64,000 nucleotides of DNA from the NCBI RefSeq assembly GCF_009695915.1, contig NZ_VUMZ01000001.1, positions 186,001 through 250,000 on the forward strand, given 5' to 3'. Shown here piece by piece: positions 27,168-36,812 of this stretch. The notes below the pieces were generated by a model that was not told where the DNA came from, searched no databases, and worked only from the letters and a program-made list of their open reading frames with translations. A program made the position numbers and the translations under genes. This stretch comes from Hornefia butyriciproducens. GTDB taxonomy: Bacteria; Bacillota; Clostridia; Peptostreptococcales; Anaerovoracaceae. Every line of letters begins with the position of its first letter. The stretch's first letter is position 1.

Positions 27168-27709
27168 GCCAGAATCCTCAGTTCGTACTCACGATCTCCG
27201 GAAGAACAGAACGCACATTTCATCTCATCGGAAATCTCGATTTCCCCGAAGGCATATGGTCTTCCGCCGCAGCGTCCCTCATCCGCCAGCACATCCGGCA
27301 TCTCGCCGCCGAAGAGTCCTTCTCCCGTCATCTTGCAGTAGGCCTCCTTGCGCACCCAGATCTGAAAGAACCCCTCTTCGCCAGTCTCTTTTACATAGTC
27401 CGCCTCCCCGGGCAGAAACCACCTGTCGGCCAGCCGTTCATAATCGCACTCCTTCATCAGCTGCAGATCAAGTCCGCAGGGAGCGTCTGAAAACATGCAC
27501 ATCCAGAGTTTTCCGCTGTGCGTCAGGGAAAATTCCAGCGGAACCTCCGCGAAATAGGGTTTGCCCTTTTCGTCGCGTACGATTTCTGCGCTCCGCGGAT
27601 CGAAATCCAGCCCGGCCTCCAGGCAGTGCCGCGCCGCCGCCAGCCGGACCAGATGTTCTCCTTCTTTACCTGTTTTGTAATCACCGTCGTAAATGTAAAC
27701 TGAATTCAT
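27164..27709 (-). CDS. 4'-phosphopantetheinyl transferase superfamily protein
   Basis: The 181-residue protein is Sfp-like: FSLTHSGKLWMCMFSDAPCGLDLQ gives the magnesium-binding acid in the usual G-[IL]-D motif (here GLDLQ), and FFQIWVRKEAYCKMTGEGL is the second signature. It transfers the phosphopantetheine arm of CoA to carrier proteins. The length is shorter than Sfp. No NRPS or PKS genes are visible, so fatty-acid ACP is the likely target. Confidence 0.88.
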   Translation of the reverse strand: MNSVYIYDGDYKTGKEGEHLVRLAAARHCLEAGLDFDPRSAEIVRDEKGKPYFAEVPLEFSLTHSGKLWMCMFSDAPCGLDLQLMKECDYERLADRWFLPGEADYVKETGEEGFFQIWVRKEAYCKMTGEGLFGGEMPDVLADEGRCGGRPYAFGEIEISDEMKCAFCSSGDREYELRILA

Positions 27710-27756
27710 GCTTCCTCTCCGTTCTTTTCCTTCAGATTTTCATTAAAGCCGTTAAC

Positions 27757-27799
27757 AAAAAAACGGGGGACAGCTTCCACATCGCTGCCCCATACCCGT
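27757..27799 (-). terminator. Terminator after yerC
   Basis: On the minus strand a GC-rich stem of GGGGCAGC with GCTGTCCCCC is followed by seven T residues. Confidence 0.85.
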
Positions 27800-27822
27800 A
27801 ATCGTTTTCATCCGCAATTGTA

Positions 27823-28140
27823 TTATTTCTTCTGCTCCGCCGATTCCTTCCCGGCCAGACGTTCCAGTACCCGCCGGTAGCCGTCTGCACCGTAGACCAG
27901 GCATTTGTTGATACGGCTGATGGTCGCGGTAGACGCGCTGGTCGCCTTCTCGATCTCATTATATGTGTGCTTCTCCGAAAGCAGCCTGGCAACCTGCAGC
28001 CGCTGCGCGATCGCATGGATCTCGTTCACAGTGCAGATATCTTCAAAGAAACGATAGCAGTCCTCCCGATCCTTCAGCGTAAGCACTGCGTCAAACAGCT
28101 CATCGATATCCTCACGCTGGAATTTCGATTCATAGGCCAT
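27823..28140 (-). CDS. yerC: YerC/YecD family TrpR-related protein
   Basis: A 105-residue DNA-binding protein of the TrpR-like superfamily. The core is LKDREDCYRFFEDICTVNEI, then AIAQRLQVARLLSEKHTYNEI, then the recognition helix ATSASTATISRINKCL. The role of this family in Bacillota is not settled; it is a probable transcription regulator. The start at 28140 is preferred over TTG at 28146 on ribosome-site spacing. It has its own consensus promoter and terminator. Confidence 0.92.
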   Translation of the reverse strand: MAYESKFQREDIDELFDAVLTLKDREDCYRFFEDICTVNEIHAIAQRLQVARLLSEKHTYNEIEKATSASTATISRINKCLVYGADGYRRVLERLAGKESAEQKK

Positions 28141-28173
28141 TTCCAATATTCTCCTTCCACCTTCTCTGCACTG

Positions 28174-28202
28174 AGTATAGCACTTTTGCGCATTAAAGTC
28201 AA
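28174..28202 (-). promoter_or_regulatory. Sigma-A promoter of yerC
   Basis: TTGACT and TATACT on the minus strand are separated by 17 bases, directly after the protease gene. Confidence 0.85.
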
Positions 28203-28212
28203 CGAGCGCTGG

Positions 28213-29394
28213 CTATTTCAGCAGATCCATCGCCTTCTGAAGCTGACGGTCCGTCGTGTCTGATGACTTCAGTTTCACCACGTAATCGGGCCGGACACCC
28301 TTCCCGTTGATCCGGTGCCCCTTCGGAGAGAAATACTGGTGAGTCGTAAGCTTCAGCGCAGATCCGTCCCGGAACGGATATTCCGCCTGCATGATACCCT
28401 TGCCGAAGGTCGTGGCGCCGACAAGTTTTCCGCCCCTGTTGTCCTTCACTGCCGCCGCCAGAAGCTCCGAAGTGCTGGCGGTGTTTCCGTCCACCAGCAG
28501 AACGTACTTCAGCCTGGTACAGCTCTCATCTGAATTGAAATACGTCTTCTTCCCGTTCCGGTCTTTGACATATGTGATCGTCCCCTCCGGAAGCAGCATA
28601 TCCGCAATTTCAATGCCCTGATTCGCGTAACCGCCTCCGTTGGCGCGTATATCGATGATCACTCCCTTAGGATTCTTCTTTTCCAGAGCTTTCAACTCGG
28701 TTTTGAATTCCTCCGCGGTCTTTTCAGCGAAGGAGCTGATGCGGATGTATCCGATCTTCCCCTTCAGCATTGTTCCTTTCACCGTGATTTCTCTGACTTC
28801 TCCCCGGATGATGGAGACCGTCTTCTCGGCGCCGCCGCGTTCATAGGTCACCTTCACTCTGGTTCCCTGTTTCCCCGTAATCGCCTTTTTCAGTTCCGTC
28901 GTGCTCGGGAAAGTCTTTCCGTCCACCTTGCGGATGATGTCGTTTTTCTTCAGCCCCGCGGACTTTGCCGGACTCTCGTCCATAACGTCATTGATAACGT
29001 AATTTCCGTCCTCGTCCTCACTGAAGACGATGCCGATGCCGTAAAATGTTCCGTTGACGTAGTTGTCCCACTCCTTTGCCTCCTTGGCGGTGAAGTATAC
29101 GGAATATTTGTCCCCCACACTTTTGACCAGCGCCTTGTACATGGCATTCATCTGCTTCGTCTCGCTGACCTTGTAGTAGCCGTTCGTGTTGATCTTCTTC
29201 TGAATCGTGTACAGTTTGCTGTATTTCTCTGCAATCGCGGCGTCCCGCCGATAGGTTCCGCTGTTCACAAAGACCATTCCGCTGATTTTGCAGAACGCCA
29301 GAAAGCCAGCGCCGGCGGCGAGAAGAGTCAGGATCACCGTACAAATGATCACGAAGATCAGTTTCTTCTTTTCTGTCTTTATCATCTGTTCCAT
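28213..29394 (-). CDS. S41 family C-terminal processing protease
   Basis: The 393-residue protein has an N-terminal membrane anchor (residues 11-34), a PDZ domain (about 120-195, with GIGIVFSEDEDGNY and SPAKSAGLKKNDII) and the S41 catalytic domain. The serine lies in TASTSE at 305-310 and the general-base lysine in FGKG at K332, as in CtpA/CtpB. It cleaves exported proteins from their C-terminus. It follows recJ by 12 bp at the end of the ftsEX operon, which supports a cell-envelope role. Confidence 0.95.
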   Translation of the reverse strand: MEQMIKTEKKKLIFVIICTVILTLLAAGAGFLAFCKISGMVFVNSGTYRRDAAIAEKYSKLYTIQKKINTNGYYKVSETKQMNAMYKALVKSVGDKYSVYFTAKEAKEWDNYVNGTFYGIGIVFSEDEDGNYVINDVMDESPAKSAGLKKNDIIRKVDGKTFPSTTELKKAITGKQGTRVKVTYERGGAEKTVSIIRGEVREITVKGTMLKGKIGYIRISSFAEKTAEEFKTELKALEKKNPKGVIIDIRANGGGYANQGIEIADMLLPEGTITYVKDRNGKKTYFNSDESCTRLKYVLLVDGNTASTSELLAAAVKDNRGGKLVGATTFGKGIMQAEYPFRDGSALKLTTHQYFSPKGHRINGKGVRPDYVVKLKSSDTTDRQLQKAMDLLK

Positions 29395-29406
29395 TCTCGC
29401 AGTATA

Positions 29407-31053
29407 TCACATTTCACGGACATTTTCCACGATCATCTGCATGGAAACTCTCCCGTTCCATTCTTTCAGACCCAGAGAGCCGATGACCTCACATCCGGCA
29501 GCGCCTTCCTCAGACACCGTGTTCCAGACCGTATCCGTGTCCCGGAACACGACGCATTCCAAACGCCGTCTGCCGCTCATCACCTCATAAAACCGCATGT
29601 ACTGTCCGTTGCTTCCCATGCGCACCGGATCCACGGCTCGGCCGCGAACCGCCACCTGTGGTTTTGTGTTCCCGCAGCCGCAGGGTTCCAGCAGAGACAG
29701 CTGCTGAATCAGCTCCGGATTTACATCAGCACCGGTCAGAGTCAGATCAGTCCGGATTTTCCGCCGGAAAATATCCGGGTTCTGCGTCTGGAGCTGCTTC
29801 ATCCGGTTCTCCGCATTCTGACGGAGCTGCGGAAAGAGCTCCTTCCGGATCGTAAAGCCGCATGCAGCCGCATGTCCTCCGAACCGTTCAAACAGATCCT
29901 CGCTCTGTTTAAGCACCTCATAGATATTGACTCCGGGAATGCTGCGTCCCGTTCCCTTCAGGCAGTTCTCTCCTGTATCCGTCAGAATCACCGTCGGGCG
30001 GTAATACTGCTCCGCCAGTTTCCCCGCAACGATTCCCGTCACGCCCTCGTGTGCCTTCCCCATATCCAGCATAAGGAACAGGCTTTCCGCCTGTTCACGG
30101 TTCACCTGCTCCTCACAATTTCGGAAAATCTCCTCCTGGATTTTTTTCCGCTGCAGATTGCACTCGCAGACACGCTGGATATTTTTACTTATCAGTTCCT
30201 CATCCCGAGACAGAAAAATATCCGCAGCAATGCGCGCATGCTCCATTCTTCCGGCCGCATTCAGATGTGGAACGATAACAAAGGATATGTTCTCGGCCGT
30301 AATATGCCCCTGCTTCAGACCGACCGCGTCAATGAGTCTCGCCAGATTCGTCCGCTCTCCCGTATTAACCGCCCTGAGTCCGTACTTGGCCAGAGTTCGG
30401 TTTTCATCCACCAGAGGAACGATATCCCCGATGGTTCCGATTCCCACCATATCGAGGGTCCTGATCAGAATACTCTTCGGAAGCCCGGTTTTCCGGACGA
30501 TAGCCTGACAGACCTTGAAAGCGACACCGCAGCCTGCCAGCCATGGGCAGGGATAATTACAGTCCGGCTGGTTCGGATTGATGACGAGACAGTCGGCGAT
30601 ACGATCCGTCACTGTATGATGATCCGTTACCAGGATTCCCATGCCCAGTTCTTTGGCATATTCCACTTCCTCACAGGATACACTGCCGCAGTCCACGGTA
30701 ATAATGAATTCTGCGCCCATCGCCCGCACACGGTCAATCGCGCCTTTGTTAAGTCCGTATCCCTCTTCAAACCGTGACGGGATATAATACATCAGCCGAT
30801 CCGTCAAAGCGGACAGCACCTCCGTCATGACGACGACAGAAGTAATCCCGTCGGCGTCGTAGTCCCCGTACACGCAGATCTTCCTGCCCTTTTCTATGGC
30901 AGACAAAATCAAATCCACTCCTGCCTCCATATTATGGAGCAGGAATGGATCATGTGTTTTCTGAGGACGGTCAGAGAGGAACTCTGCTAATTCCTCTTCT
31001 GACCGTATTCCTCTTTTATTCAGTAATTCTATCAGCTTAGGCTGCAACTCCAT
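29407..31053 (-). CDS. recJ: Single-stranded-DNA-specific exonuclease RecJ
   Basis: The 548-residue protein is a DHH/DHHA1 phosphoesterase. VYGDYDADGITS is motif I, DCGS and ILVTDHHTV are motifs II and III, and VIVPHLNAAGRM and GGHAAACGFT mark DHHA1. The C-terminal OB-like domain follows. RecJ degrades single-stranded DNA 5' to 3' in recombination and mismatch repair. It is encoded between envC and the protease in one run. Confidence 0.95.
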   Translation of the reverse strand: MELQPKLIELLNKRGIRSEEELAEFLSDRPQKTHDPFLLHNMEAGVDLILSAIEKGRKICVYGDYDADGITSVVVMTEVLSALTDRLMYYIPSRFEEGYGLNKGAIDRVRAMGAEFIITVDCGSVSCEEVEYAKELGMGILVTDHHTVTDRIADCLVINPNQPDCNYPCPWLAGCGVAFKVCQAIVRKTGLPKSILIRTLDMVGIGTIGDIVPLVDENRTLAKYGLRAVNTGERTNLARLIDAVGLKQGHITAENISFVIVPHLNAAGRMEHARIAADIFLSRDEELISKNIQRVCECNLQRKKIQEEIFRNCEEQVNREQAESLFLMLDMGKAHEGVTGIVAGKLAEQYYRPTVILTDTGENCLKGTGRSIPGVNIYEVLKQSEDLFERFGGHAAACGFTIRKELFPQLRQNAENRMKQLQTQNPDIFRRKIRTDLTLTGADVNPELIQQLSLLEPCGCGNTKPQVAVRGRAVDPVRMGSNGQYMRFYEVMSGRRRLECVVFRDTDTVWNTVSEEGAAGCEVIGSLGLKEWNGRVSMQMIVENVREM

Positions 31054-31085
31054 TCGCAGATTTACTTCCTTTCATCATGCCTTCA

Positions 31086-32138
31086 TCATGAGATTCCAAT
31101 GTACGGTCTCGGGCTGATCGGCGTACCGGCGCTGTTGCGAACCTCGAAATGGAGATGAGAGCCTGTACTCCAGCCTGTCGATCCCGCCAAAGCGATCTTC
31201 TGGCCTCTTTTCACCGTCTGTCCCGCACTTACCAGAAGCCTGGAATTGTGACCGTAAACAGATGTGAGGCCGTTTCCGTGGTAGATGACCACAGCATATC
31301 CGTATCCGCCATAGGAACCTGATCTTACCACCTTTCCGCTCTGCGCCGCGTAAACCGGCGTTCCTGTCGGTACAGCCAGATCAACTCCCGGATGACTTTC
31401 ATAACTTCTGGCCTCTCCGAAATGGGAAGTCAGCGTATAGCCGCCCGGCAGAGGAAAAGCCCACTTGCCTCCGGAGTACACAACGCCCCCGGCGCTGGCT
31501 GCGGCAGCGATTTCATTCTTCAGCTTATTCTCGGTCTTTTCCAGAGAATCATACTTGGCCTGCAGTGTGGCCTTTGTGCTGTCCAAAGACGCCTTCGCCG
31601 TCTTCTGCTTTTCCTGCTCCTTACTCAGCTCTGATTTCTCCTTCTTAAGCTTTGCCTCCTTCTCCTGAATCGCCTTCTTCTGGGATTTCAGCTCAGTCAG
31701 AATGTTCTGGTCATTGCTGAAGATCTTCTGCACCAGATCTACATTTGTAACGAGCTCCTCCACGCTGTTGGAGCCCAGAATCACATCCAGATATCCAATG
31801 GAGCCGCTCTTGTACATATTGCGAAGACGCTTGTTCAGACCGTCCTTACGAGCATTGATATCCTTCTTCGTCTGCTCCAGTTCCTTTTCCGACTTCGCGA
31901 TCTGCTTTTCCTTCACCCTGATGTCGCTGTTAATCGTATTCAGGGCCTTCTGCTTCTTCCTGATCCGCGACTTCAGTGTGCTCAGTTCCTCGGAGATGTC
32001 GTCCTTCTGGGCCTGAACCTCCTTCAGCTGTTTTTTCTGCTTCTTCACGCTCTTTGTCGCATAACTTGCCTGCAGAGGACAGAAGCACACGATCAGAGAT
32101 GCGATCATCGTAACAATCAGTAACTGCTTTTTTTTCAT
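31086..32138 (-). CDS. Murein hydrolase activator, EnvC-like M23 protein
   Basis: The 350-residue exported protein has a signal peptide (MKKKQLLIVTMIASLIVCF, cleavage near SYA), a long coiled coil (about residues 30-215) and a C-terminal LytM/M23 domain: HPGVDLAVPTGTPVYA, VYGHNSRL, and GSHLHFEVR. All zinc ligands (H...D and HxH) appear to be present, so it could be an active endopeptidase. It lies just after ftsX, and FtsEX regulates coiled-coil hydrolases of this kind during division. Confidence 0.92.
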   Translation of the reverse strand: MKKKQLLIVTMIASLIVCFCPLQASYATKSVKKQKKQLKEVQAQKDDISEELSTLKSRIRKKQKALNTINSDIRVKEKQIAKSEKELEQTKKDINARKDGLNKRLRNMYKSGSIGYLDVILGSNSVEELVTNVDLVQKIFSNDQNILTELKSQKKAIQEKEAKLKKEKSELSKEQEKQKTAKASLDSTKATLQAKYDSLEKTENKLKNEIAAAASAGGVVYSGGKWAFPLPGGYTLTSHFGEARSYESHPGVDLAVPTGTPVYAAQSGKVVRSGSYGGYGYAVVIYHGNGLTSVYGHNSRLLVSAGQTVKRGQKIALAGSTGWSTGSHLHFEVRNSAGTPISPRPYIGIS

Positions 32139-32154
32139 CTTGAACCCTCCCTGC

Positions 32155-33045
32155 TTACTTATCCAGGAACTTTCTCATCGAGATGATACTGCCGGTCGAT
32201 CCGATTCCAACGCCCAGTGCCAGGAATATGATGACCAGGTTGCTTGCCAGATAACCTGCCGGCACCAGCGGAGATGACAGGATCGTCATCACCTTGACGC
32301 CGATAGCGTCTACAATCCTTCCGTAGAACAGATATGTCACGCCGGCCGCGATCAATGAAGAAACTGCGCCGATTATTATACCTTCCACAAGGAAAGGCCC
32401 CCGGACGAACCAGTTTGTCGCGCCGACATATTTCATTATGGAAATTTCCCGCGCCCGGGCAAACACCGTAAGTCGTATGGTGTTTGCGACGACCACGATG
32501 GAAACGATAATCAGAAACAGCATGATCACCATGGCCGCGATTGCCATGAAATTGGTAACCCTCGTCAGCTTGTCAACCGTTTCCTTATAATATTTCGTGC
32601 TCTCCACTCCGGCAATCTTGCCTGCGGCCGAATTGACCCGGTTGGCGGCGCTGAGGTTGTCCACCTTGACAAGGACCGAATTCGGCAGAGGATTGTCCCC
32701 CAGGGAATCCAGCAGATAACCGCTTTCTCCCCAGCGCTCCTTCAGGATTTCCAGAGCCTGATCCTTCGTGCGATACTGTACCTTGTTAACGCCGTTGATG
32801 TTTTCCAATGTATCCATGATGGTCTGAGCCTGTTTGGTGTCCGTGCTGTCCATCAGGTAGACCTCAACCGTGTCGTAGTCCTGCTTGACCATTTCCGTGA
32901 ACAGGTTGACGTTGACGACGATCACAAAGAACATTCCGAGAATCAGCATCATCGCCGTGATCGCGAAGATGGAAGCCAGCGCCATTCCTTTGTTTCTGCC
33001 GATCTGGAGGATCGCCTGCTTGATGTTGTAGAACAGTCTAATCAT
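32155..33045 (-). CDS. ftsX: Cell division protein FtsX
   Basis: About 296 residues begin at MIRLFYNIKQAILQIGRNKG at 33045, which overlaps the ftsE stop by eight bases; the longer frame to 33141 lies in ftsE and is rejected. There are four membrane segments, one early and three near the C-terminus, with an extracellular loop (about residues 50-170) that binds partners. FtsX with FtsE forms an ABC-type complex that turns ATP hydrolysis into activation of murein hydrolases. Confidence 0.95.
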   Translation of the reverse strand: MIRLFYNIKQAILQIGRNKGMALASIFAITAMMLILGMFFVIVVNVNLFTEMVKQDYDTVEVYLMDSTDTKQAQTIMDTLENINGVNKVQYRTKDQALEILKERWGESGYLLDSLGDNPLPNSVLVKVDNLSAANRVNSAAGKIAGVESTKYYKETVDKLTRVTNFMAIAAMVIMLFLIIVSIVVVANTIRLTVFARAREISIMKYVGATNWFVRGPFLVEGIIIGAVSSLIAAGVTYLFYGRIVDAIGVKVMTILSSPLVPAGYLASNLVIIFLALGVGIGSTGSIISMRKFLDK

Positions 33046-33754
33046 CCGTGAAGACCTCCTCCCTGTAATCGTCATCCTCGTCATATCCGTACTGTCCGTA
33101 ATCGTCCCGCACGATATGACCGGATTCAATGGCGATGACACGCTTGTTCATGCGGTCCACGATGTCCTTTGCGTGAGTCACCATGACGATGGTAGTTCCG
33201 GTCTCGTTGATCTCATCCAGAAGCTGCATGATACCGGTCGCGGTGTCCGGGTCGAGATTCCCGGTAGGCTCGTCTGCAATCAGCACCTTGGGATTGTTGA
33301 TGATGGCTCTTGCAATGGCCACACGCTGCTGTTCACCCGCAGAAAGCTCCTGAGGGTACCGCTTGGCCTTGTCTCCGATTCCCACCAGAGTCAGCACCTG
33401 AGGCACCCTTTTGCGGATCTGGCGGCGGCTCTTATGCATGATTTCCATGGCAAAAGCCACATTTTCAAATACGGTTTTCTTCGGCAGCAGCCTGAAATCC
33501 TGAAACACGATTCCGATTTTCCGGCGCAGCTGTGGTATCTGACGGTTCGAAAGATTAGTCACATCGTATTCGCCGACCTGAATCTTTCCGGCGTCCGCAT
33601 CAAGCTCTTTCAGAATCAGCTTGATAAATGTGGATTTCCCGGCGCCGCTGGGCCCTACCAGAAATACGAAGTCTCCGTTTTCAATGTTGACACTGGCGTT
33701 CTCCAGCCCGACATTCTCCCCGTACATCTTCGTTACGTTTGTAAATGTTATCAT
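33038..33754 (-). CDS. ftsE: Cell division ATP-binding protein FtsE
   Basis: The 238-residue ABC ATPase shows Walker A GPSGAGKSTFIK, signature LSAGEQQRVAIARA and Walker B VLIADEPTGNLD. The start MITFTNVTKMYGENVGLENA is typical for FtsE. It heads the operon ftsE-ftsX-envC-recJ-ctp. The C-terminal 20 residues are acidic (GYDEDDDYREEVF), a common extension in Firmicutes. Confidence 0.96.
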   Translation of the reverse strand: MITFTNVTKMYGENVGLENASVNIENGDFVFLVGPSGAGKSTFIKLILKELDADAGKIQVGEYDVTNLSNRQIPQLRRKIGIVFQDFRLLPKKTVFENVAFAMEIMHKSRRQIRKRVPQVLTLVGIGDKAKRYPQELSAGEQQRVAIARAIINNPKVLIADEPTGNLDPDTATGIMQLLDEINETGTTIVMVTHAKDIVDRMNKRVIAIESGHIVRDDYGQYGYDEDDDYREEVFTDD

Positions 33755-33811
33755 ATAAAATGCTATCCTTTGTATCTGGAGTATTTCTTAAGTTTTCTTA
33801 ATAACTCGTAT

Positions 33812-33839
33812 AGTATACCATGTTTTTTCCGTTTTGCAA
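33812..33839 (-). promoter_or_regulatory. Sigma-A promoter of the ftsEX operon
   Basis: TTGCAA and TATACT on the minus strand with a 16-base spacer, 58 bases before ftsE. Confidence 0.75.
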
Positions 33840-34061
33840 ACCTTCTCAGTATGAAGGTTTTGTGAAGGCAGACTTCCCCGGCAGCTGGAACAAAAGCATA
33901 CGCGGTCCGGCCGGAGAATTCCCGCTGTCACACAGCAGGACGCTTAAACCGCAGATTTCCGCCGTCTCGCAGCAGGACGCTTCTCGACCGCGAAAAAGGG
34001 GCCGTCCACCTGCGATGATTCGCCTGATGACACAGCCCCCGTTCTCTGCAAAAGCTGAATA
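33840..34061. other. Intergenic region without recognised genes
   Basis: No coding signal is convincing here. The sequence CAGCAGGACGCTT occurs twice, about 40 bases apart (near 33937 and 33970). No clear terminator of the transketolase operon could be found. Confidence 0.5.
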
Positions 34062-34997
34062 TCAGTAGAGCGCCCGTACCGCCGCAACGATATCCCGGGC
34101 CGTCATACCATATTTATCTCTGAGTTCATCCGGTTTTCCGGATTCACCGTAAACATCCTGCTGACCCACCATCGCGATCTTCACCGGGCACTCGCGAGAG
34201 GTGAATTCCGCTACGGCGCTTCCCAGACCGCCGATTACGGAATGCTCCTCCGCCGTCACGATTTTTCCGGTCTCCTCTGCCGCTTTACGGATGATATCCG
34301 TATCCAGCGGCTTGATGGTATGCATGTCGATAACGCGCACGTCGATGCCTTCCTCTGCCAGCTGGGACGCCGCGTCCATCGCGGAAGCCACCATGATGCC
34401 GTTCGCGATTACGGTAACATCTCTTCCTTCGCGAAGCTGATTTCCTTTTCCGAGCGTAAGTTCCGCATCCCCGTCATAGAATACCGGAACACCGGCCCTC
34501 CCCAGACGGACATAAGCCGGGCCTTTCATGTCCACAACCTGCTTCAGTAGAATTTTCGCGCTGGCCGCGTCACAGGGTGACACTACCGTCATTCCCGGAA
34601 TGGTCCGCATCAGAGCCAGGTCCTCAAAAGTTTGGTGGCTGGCTCCGTCTTCTCCGACAGTGATTCCCGCATGGGTCGCGCAGACCTTGACGTTCGCTCC
34701 CGTATAACCGATTGAATTGCGGATGATCTCAAAGGCTCTCCCGCTGGCGAACATCGCGAAGGTGGACGCGCACACGGTTTTGCCGGAAAGCGCGATGCCC
34801 GTCGCCATTCCCATCAGATTCTGTTCCGCGATTCCCGCGTTGAAAAAGCGATCCGGATACTTCTTCGCAAAGTCCTTTGTCTTGGTGGAACCGGAAAGGT
34901 CGGCGTCCATTACAATCAGATCCGGGTTTCTCGCGCCTTCCTCTACCAGAAATTCGCCATAGGCGGCTCTTGTCGCAATCTTATCTGCCATTACCAT
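34062..34997 (-). CDS. Transketolase, C-terminal subunit
   Basis: The 311-residue protein is the pyrimidine-binding and C-terminal half of transketolase. Hallmarks are RFFNAGIAEQNLMGMATGIA, then CATHAGITVGEDGASHQ and the TK_C region (VRVIDMHTIKPLDTDII). Together with the product of the next gene it forms a two-subunit transketolase of the non-oxidative pentose phosphate pathway, as in many clostridia and archaea. Its start overlaps the end of the N-terminal subunit gene. Confidence 0.93.
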   Translation of the reverse strand: MVMADKIATRAAYGEFLVEEGARNPDLIVMDADLSGSTKTKDFAKKYPDRFFNAGIAEQNLMGMATGIALSGKTVCASTFAMFASGRAFEIIRNSIGYTGANVKVCATHAGITVGEDGASHQTFEDLALMRTIPGMTVVSPCDAASAKILLKQVVDMKGPAYVRLGRAGVPVFYDGDAELTLGKGNQLREGRDVTVIANGIMVASAMDAASQLAEEGIDVRVIDMHTIKPLDTDIIRKAAEETGKIVTAEEHSVIGGLGSAVAEFTSRECPVKIAMVGQQDVYGESGKPDELRDKYGMTARDIVAAVRALY

Positions 34998-35818
34998 TCA
35001 CCTCCCAGTTCTTCAACCGCTTTCTTCGCCTGTTCCTCGTCCGGCGCCTTGCCGTGCCATCCGGCCTGATTCTCCATAAACGACACACCTTTTCCCTTCA
35101 CGGTTTTGGCAATGATCACCGAAGGCTGTCCCTTCACTTCTCTCGCCTCGTCGAGAGCCGCGAAGATCTGGTCAAAGTCATGACCGTCAATCTCTGCTGT
35201 ATGCCAGCCGAAGGCCCGGAATTTTTCCGCGATGGGCGTCACTGTCATAACGCTGTCATTTTCACCGTCGATCTGGAGACCGTTCCAGTCCACGACAGCG
35301 CAGAGGTCGTCCAGCTTATAATGGCCGGCCGCCATTGCGGCCTCCCAAACGATGCCTTCCTGAAGTTCGCCGTCGCCGAGCAGCACATAAACGCGAGAGC
35401 CGTCAGCGTTGACTTTGTTCCCGATCGCCATGCCCGTGGCCACAGAAAATCCCTGTCCCAGAGATCCGGTTGACATCTCCACACCGGGAACCTTCAGCAT
35501 GTTTCCATGTCCCTGGAAGGGGCTTCCCAGCTTACGCAGACTCATCATATCCTCTACCGGATAATAACCCCGCTCGCCCAGCGCCGCATACTGCGCCGGA
35601 ACCGCATGTCCCTTGGAGAGAACGAAACGATCCCGTCCCTCCATCTCCGGATTCTCCGGATCGATGTTCATCTCTCCGAAATACAGCGCCGTAAGAATAT
35701 CCGCCGCGGACAGGGAACCGCCCGGATGCCCGGAACCGGCGTGATAGACGGCCCGGATCACATCCACCCGCACCCTGGCGGCGATGTTCTCATAGTACTC
35801 ACGATTTTCTCTCTTCAT
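34991..35818 (-). CDS. Transketolase, N-terminal subunit
   Basis: About 275 residues start at 35818, six bases after GGAG; the ATG at 35824 is too close to that site. YHAGSGHPGGSLSAADIL and the TPP/metal motif GDGELQEGIVWEAAMAAGHY are visible. It binds thiamine diphosphate and needs the C-terminal subunit encoded next. The 5' end lies within the end of the NAD(P)HX dehydratase gene. Confidence 0.93.
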   Translation of the reverse strand: MKRENREYYENIAARVRVDVIRAVYHAGSGHPGGSLSAADILTALYFGEMNIDPENPEMEGRDRFVLSKGHAVPAQYAALGERGYYPVEDMMSLRKLGSPFQGHGNMLKVPGVEMSTGSLGQGFSVATGMAIGNKVNADGSRVYVLLGDGELQEGIVWEAAMAAGHYKLDDLCAVVDWNGLQIDGENDSVMTVTPIAEKFRAFGWHTAEIDGHDFDQIFAALDEAREVKGQPSVIIAKTVKGKGVSFMENQAGWHGKAPDEEQAKKAVEELGGEW

Positions 35819-36731
35819 CTTCATCTCCTGTTACATCCATGTTGATAATTTCATCTATTGCATACGGCAGTTTTTCCACGATATCGCTGGCGATCATGCC
35901 GTATTCGCCTTTGTCATCCGCCGCAAGATCTCCGGCCGCCCCGTGAATCAGTACGCCCGCTCTCGCCGCGTCCCAGGGAGAAAGCCCCTGCGCCGTCAGT
36001 GCCGCTATCACACCGGTCAGGACATCTCCGGCTCCGCCTGTGGCCATTCCCGGATTTCCTGAGGTATTGCGCCAGACCGTGACTGCGCCGGTCTTCAGTG
36101 CGGAACTGTACCGCGCTACCAGCGTTCCGGCACCTTTCAGGATCGCAATTCCGCGGTACTTCCTCACAAGCGCTTCCGCCATCTCTTCCCGCGAGGTGGT
36201 CTGATCCAGATTCACGTCCTCCAGCAGACGTTTCGCCTCTCCAACATGAGGCGTCAGAATCAGTTCCCCGCTGTAGTTCTGTGCAAAGCCTGTAAGTTCA
36301 TGTTCTCTGGCCAGCAGATTCAGACCGTCCGCATCGATAACCAGCGGGCCGTCGTAGCTGAGCAGAATCGCCTTCAGCATTCTCCTGGAGGAGGCAGACA
36401 CCCCCATTCCGGGGCCGAACGCAATCACATCATAGTTCCAGGGCTCATTTCCTCTTCCTGCCAGTTTGTCTGCCACCCTGTCCCAGTCAACGCAGATTGC
36501 TTCCGAAACCGCGGTCTGCAGAACCGGGTAATTCGCCTTCGGCGTACAGATGTAAGTCAGCCCTGCACCGCTTCGCATCGATGCCCGGACCGAGAGAACC
36601 GCCGCTCCCGCCATTCCTGACGCACCGGCCAGAATCAGCACCCGTCCGCAGTCCCCCTTATGGATATAGGGAGACCGCCCAGGAAGCAGTTTATGAACCG
36701 TTTTTCTGGTAATTTCATAGTTTTCCGCCAT
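35799..36731 (-). CDS. nnrD: ADP/ATP-dependent NAD(P)H-hydrate dehydratase
   Basis: The 310-residue protein is the C-terminal-domain-only form of YjeF/CARKD. Key blocks are RVLILAGASGMAGAAVLS, VIDADGLNLLA, ILTPHVGEAKRLL and GMATGGAGDVLTGVIAAL. It repairs hydrated NADH and NADPH. The epimerase domain (NnrE) is not fused here. GGAGG lies six bases before the ATG. It overlaps the transketolase gene by about 20 bp, so the two are coupled. Confidence 0.92.
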   Translation of the reverse strand: MAENYEITRKTVHKLLPGRSPYIHKGDCGRVLILAGASGMAGAAVLSVRASMRSGAGLTYICTPKANYPVLQTAVSEAICVDWDRVADKLAGRGNEPWNYDVIAFGPGMGVSASSRRMLKAILLSYDGPLVIDADGLNLLAREHELTGFAQNYSGELILTPHVGEAKRLLEDVNLDQTTSREEMAEALVRKYRGIAILKGAGTLVARYSSALKTGAVTVWRNTSGNPGMATGGAGDVLTGVIAALTAQGLSPWDAARAGVLIHGAAGDLAADDKGEYGMIASDIVEKLPYAIDEIINMDVTGDEDEERKS

Positions 36732-36812
36732 ATCGCACCTCCACTGTCATAGTTTCCGCTTCAGTCCTGTTGTAATGTATCGCTGCCGATGATTTCCGTC
36801 CGGTTATATCGA

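Noticed and set aside
33820-34068. 82-codon plus-strand frame between ftsE and transketolase
   Set aside because: It begins inside the ftsEX promoter and shows no ribosome site or protein-like pattern.
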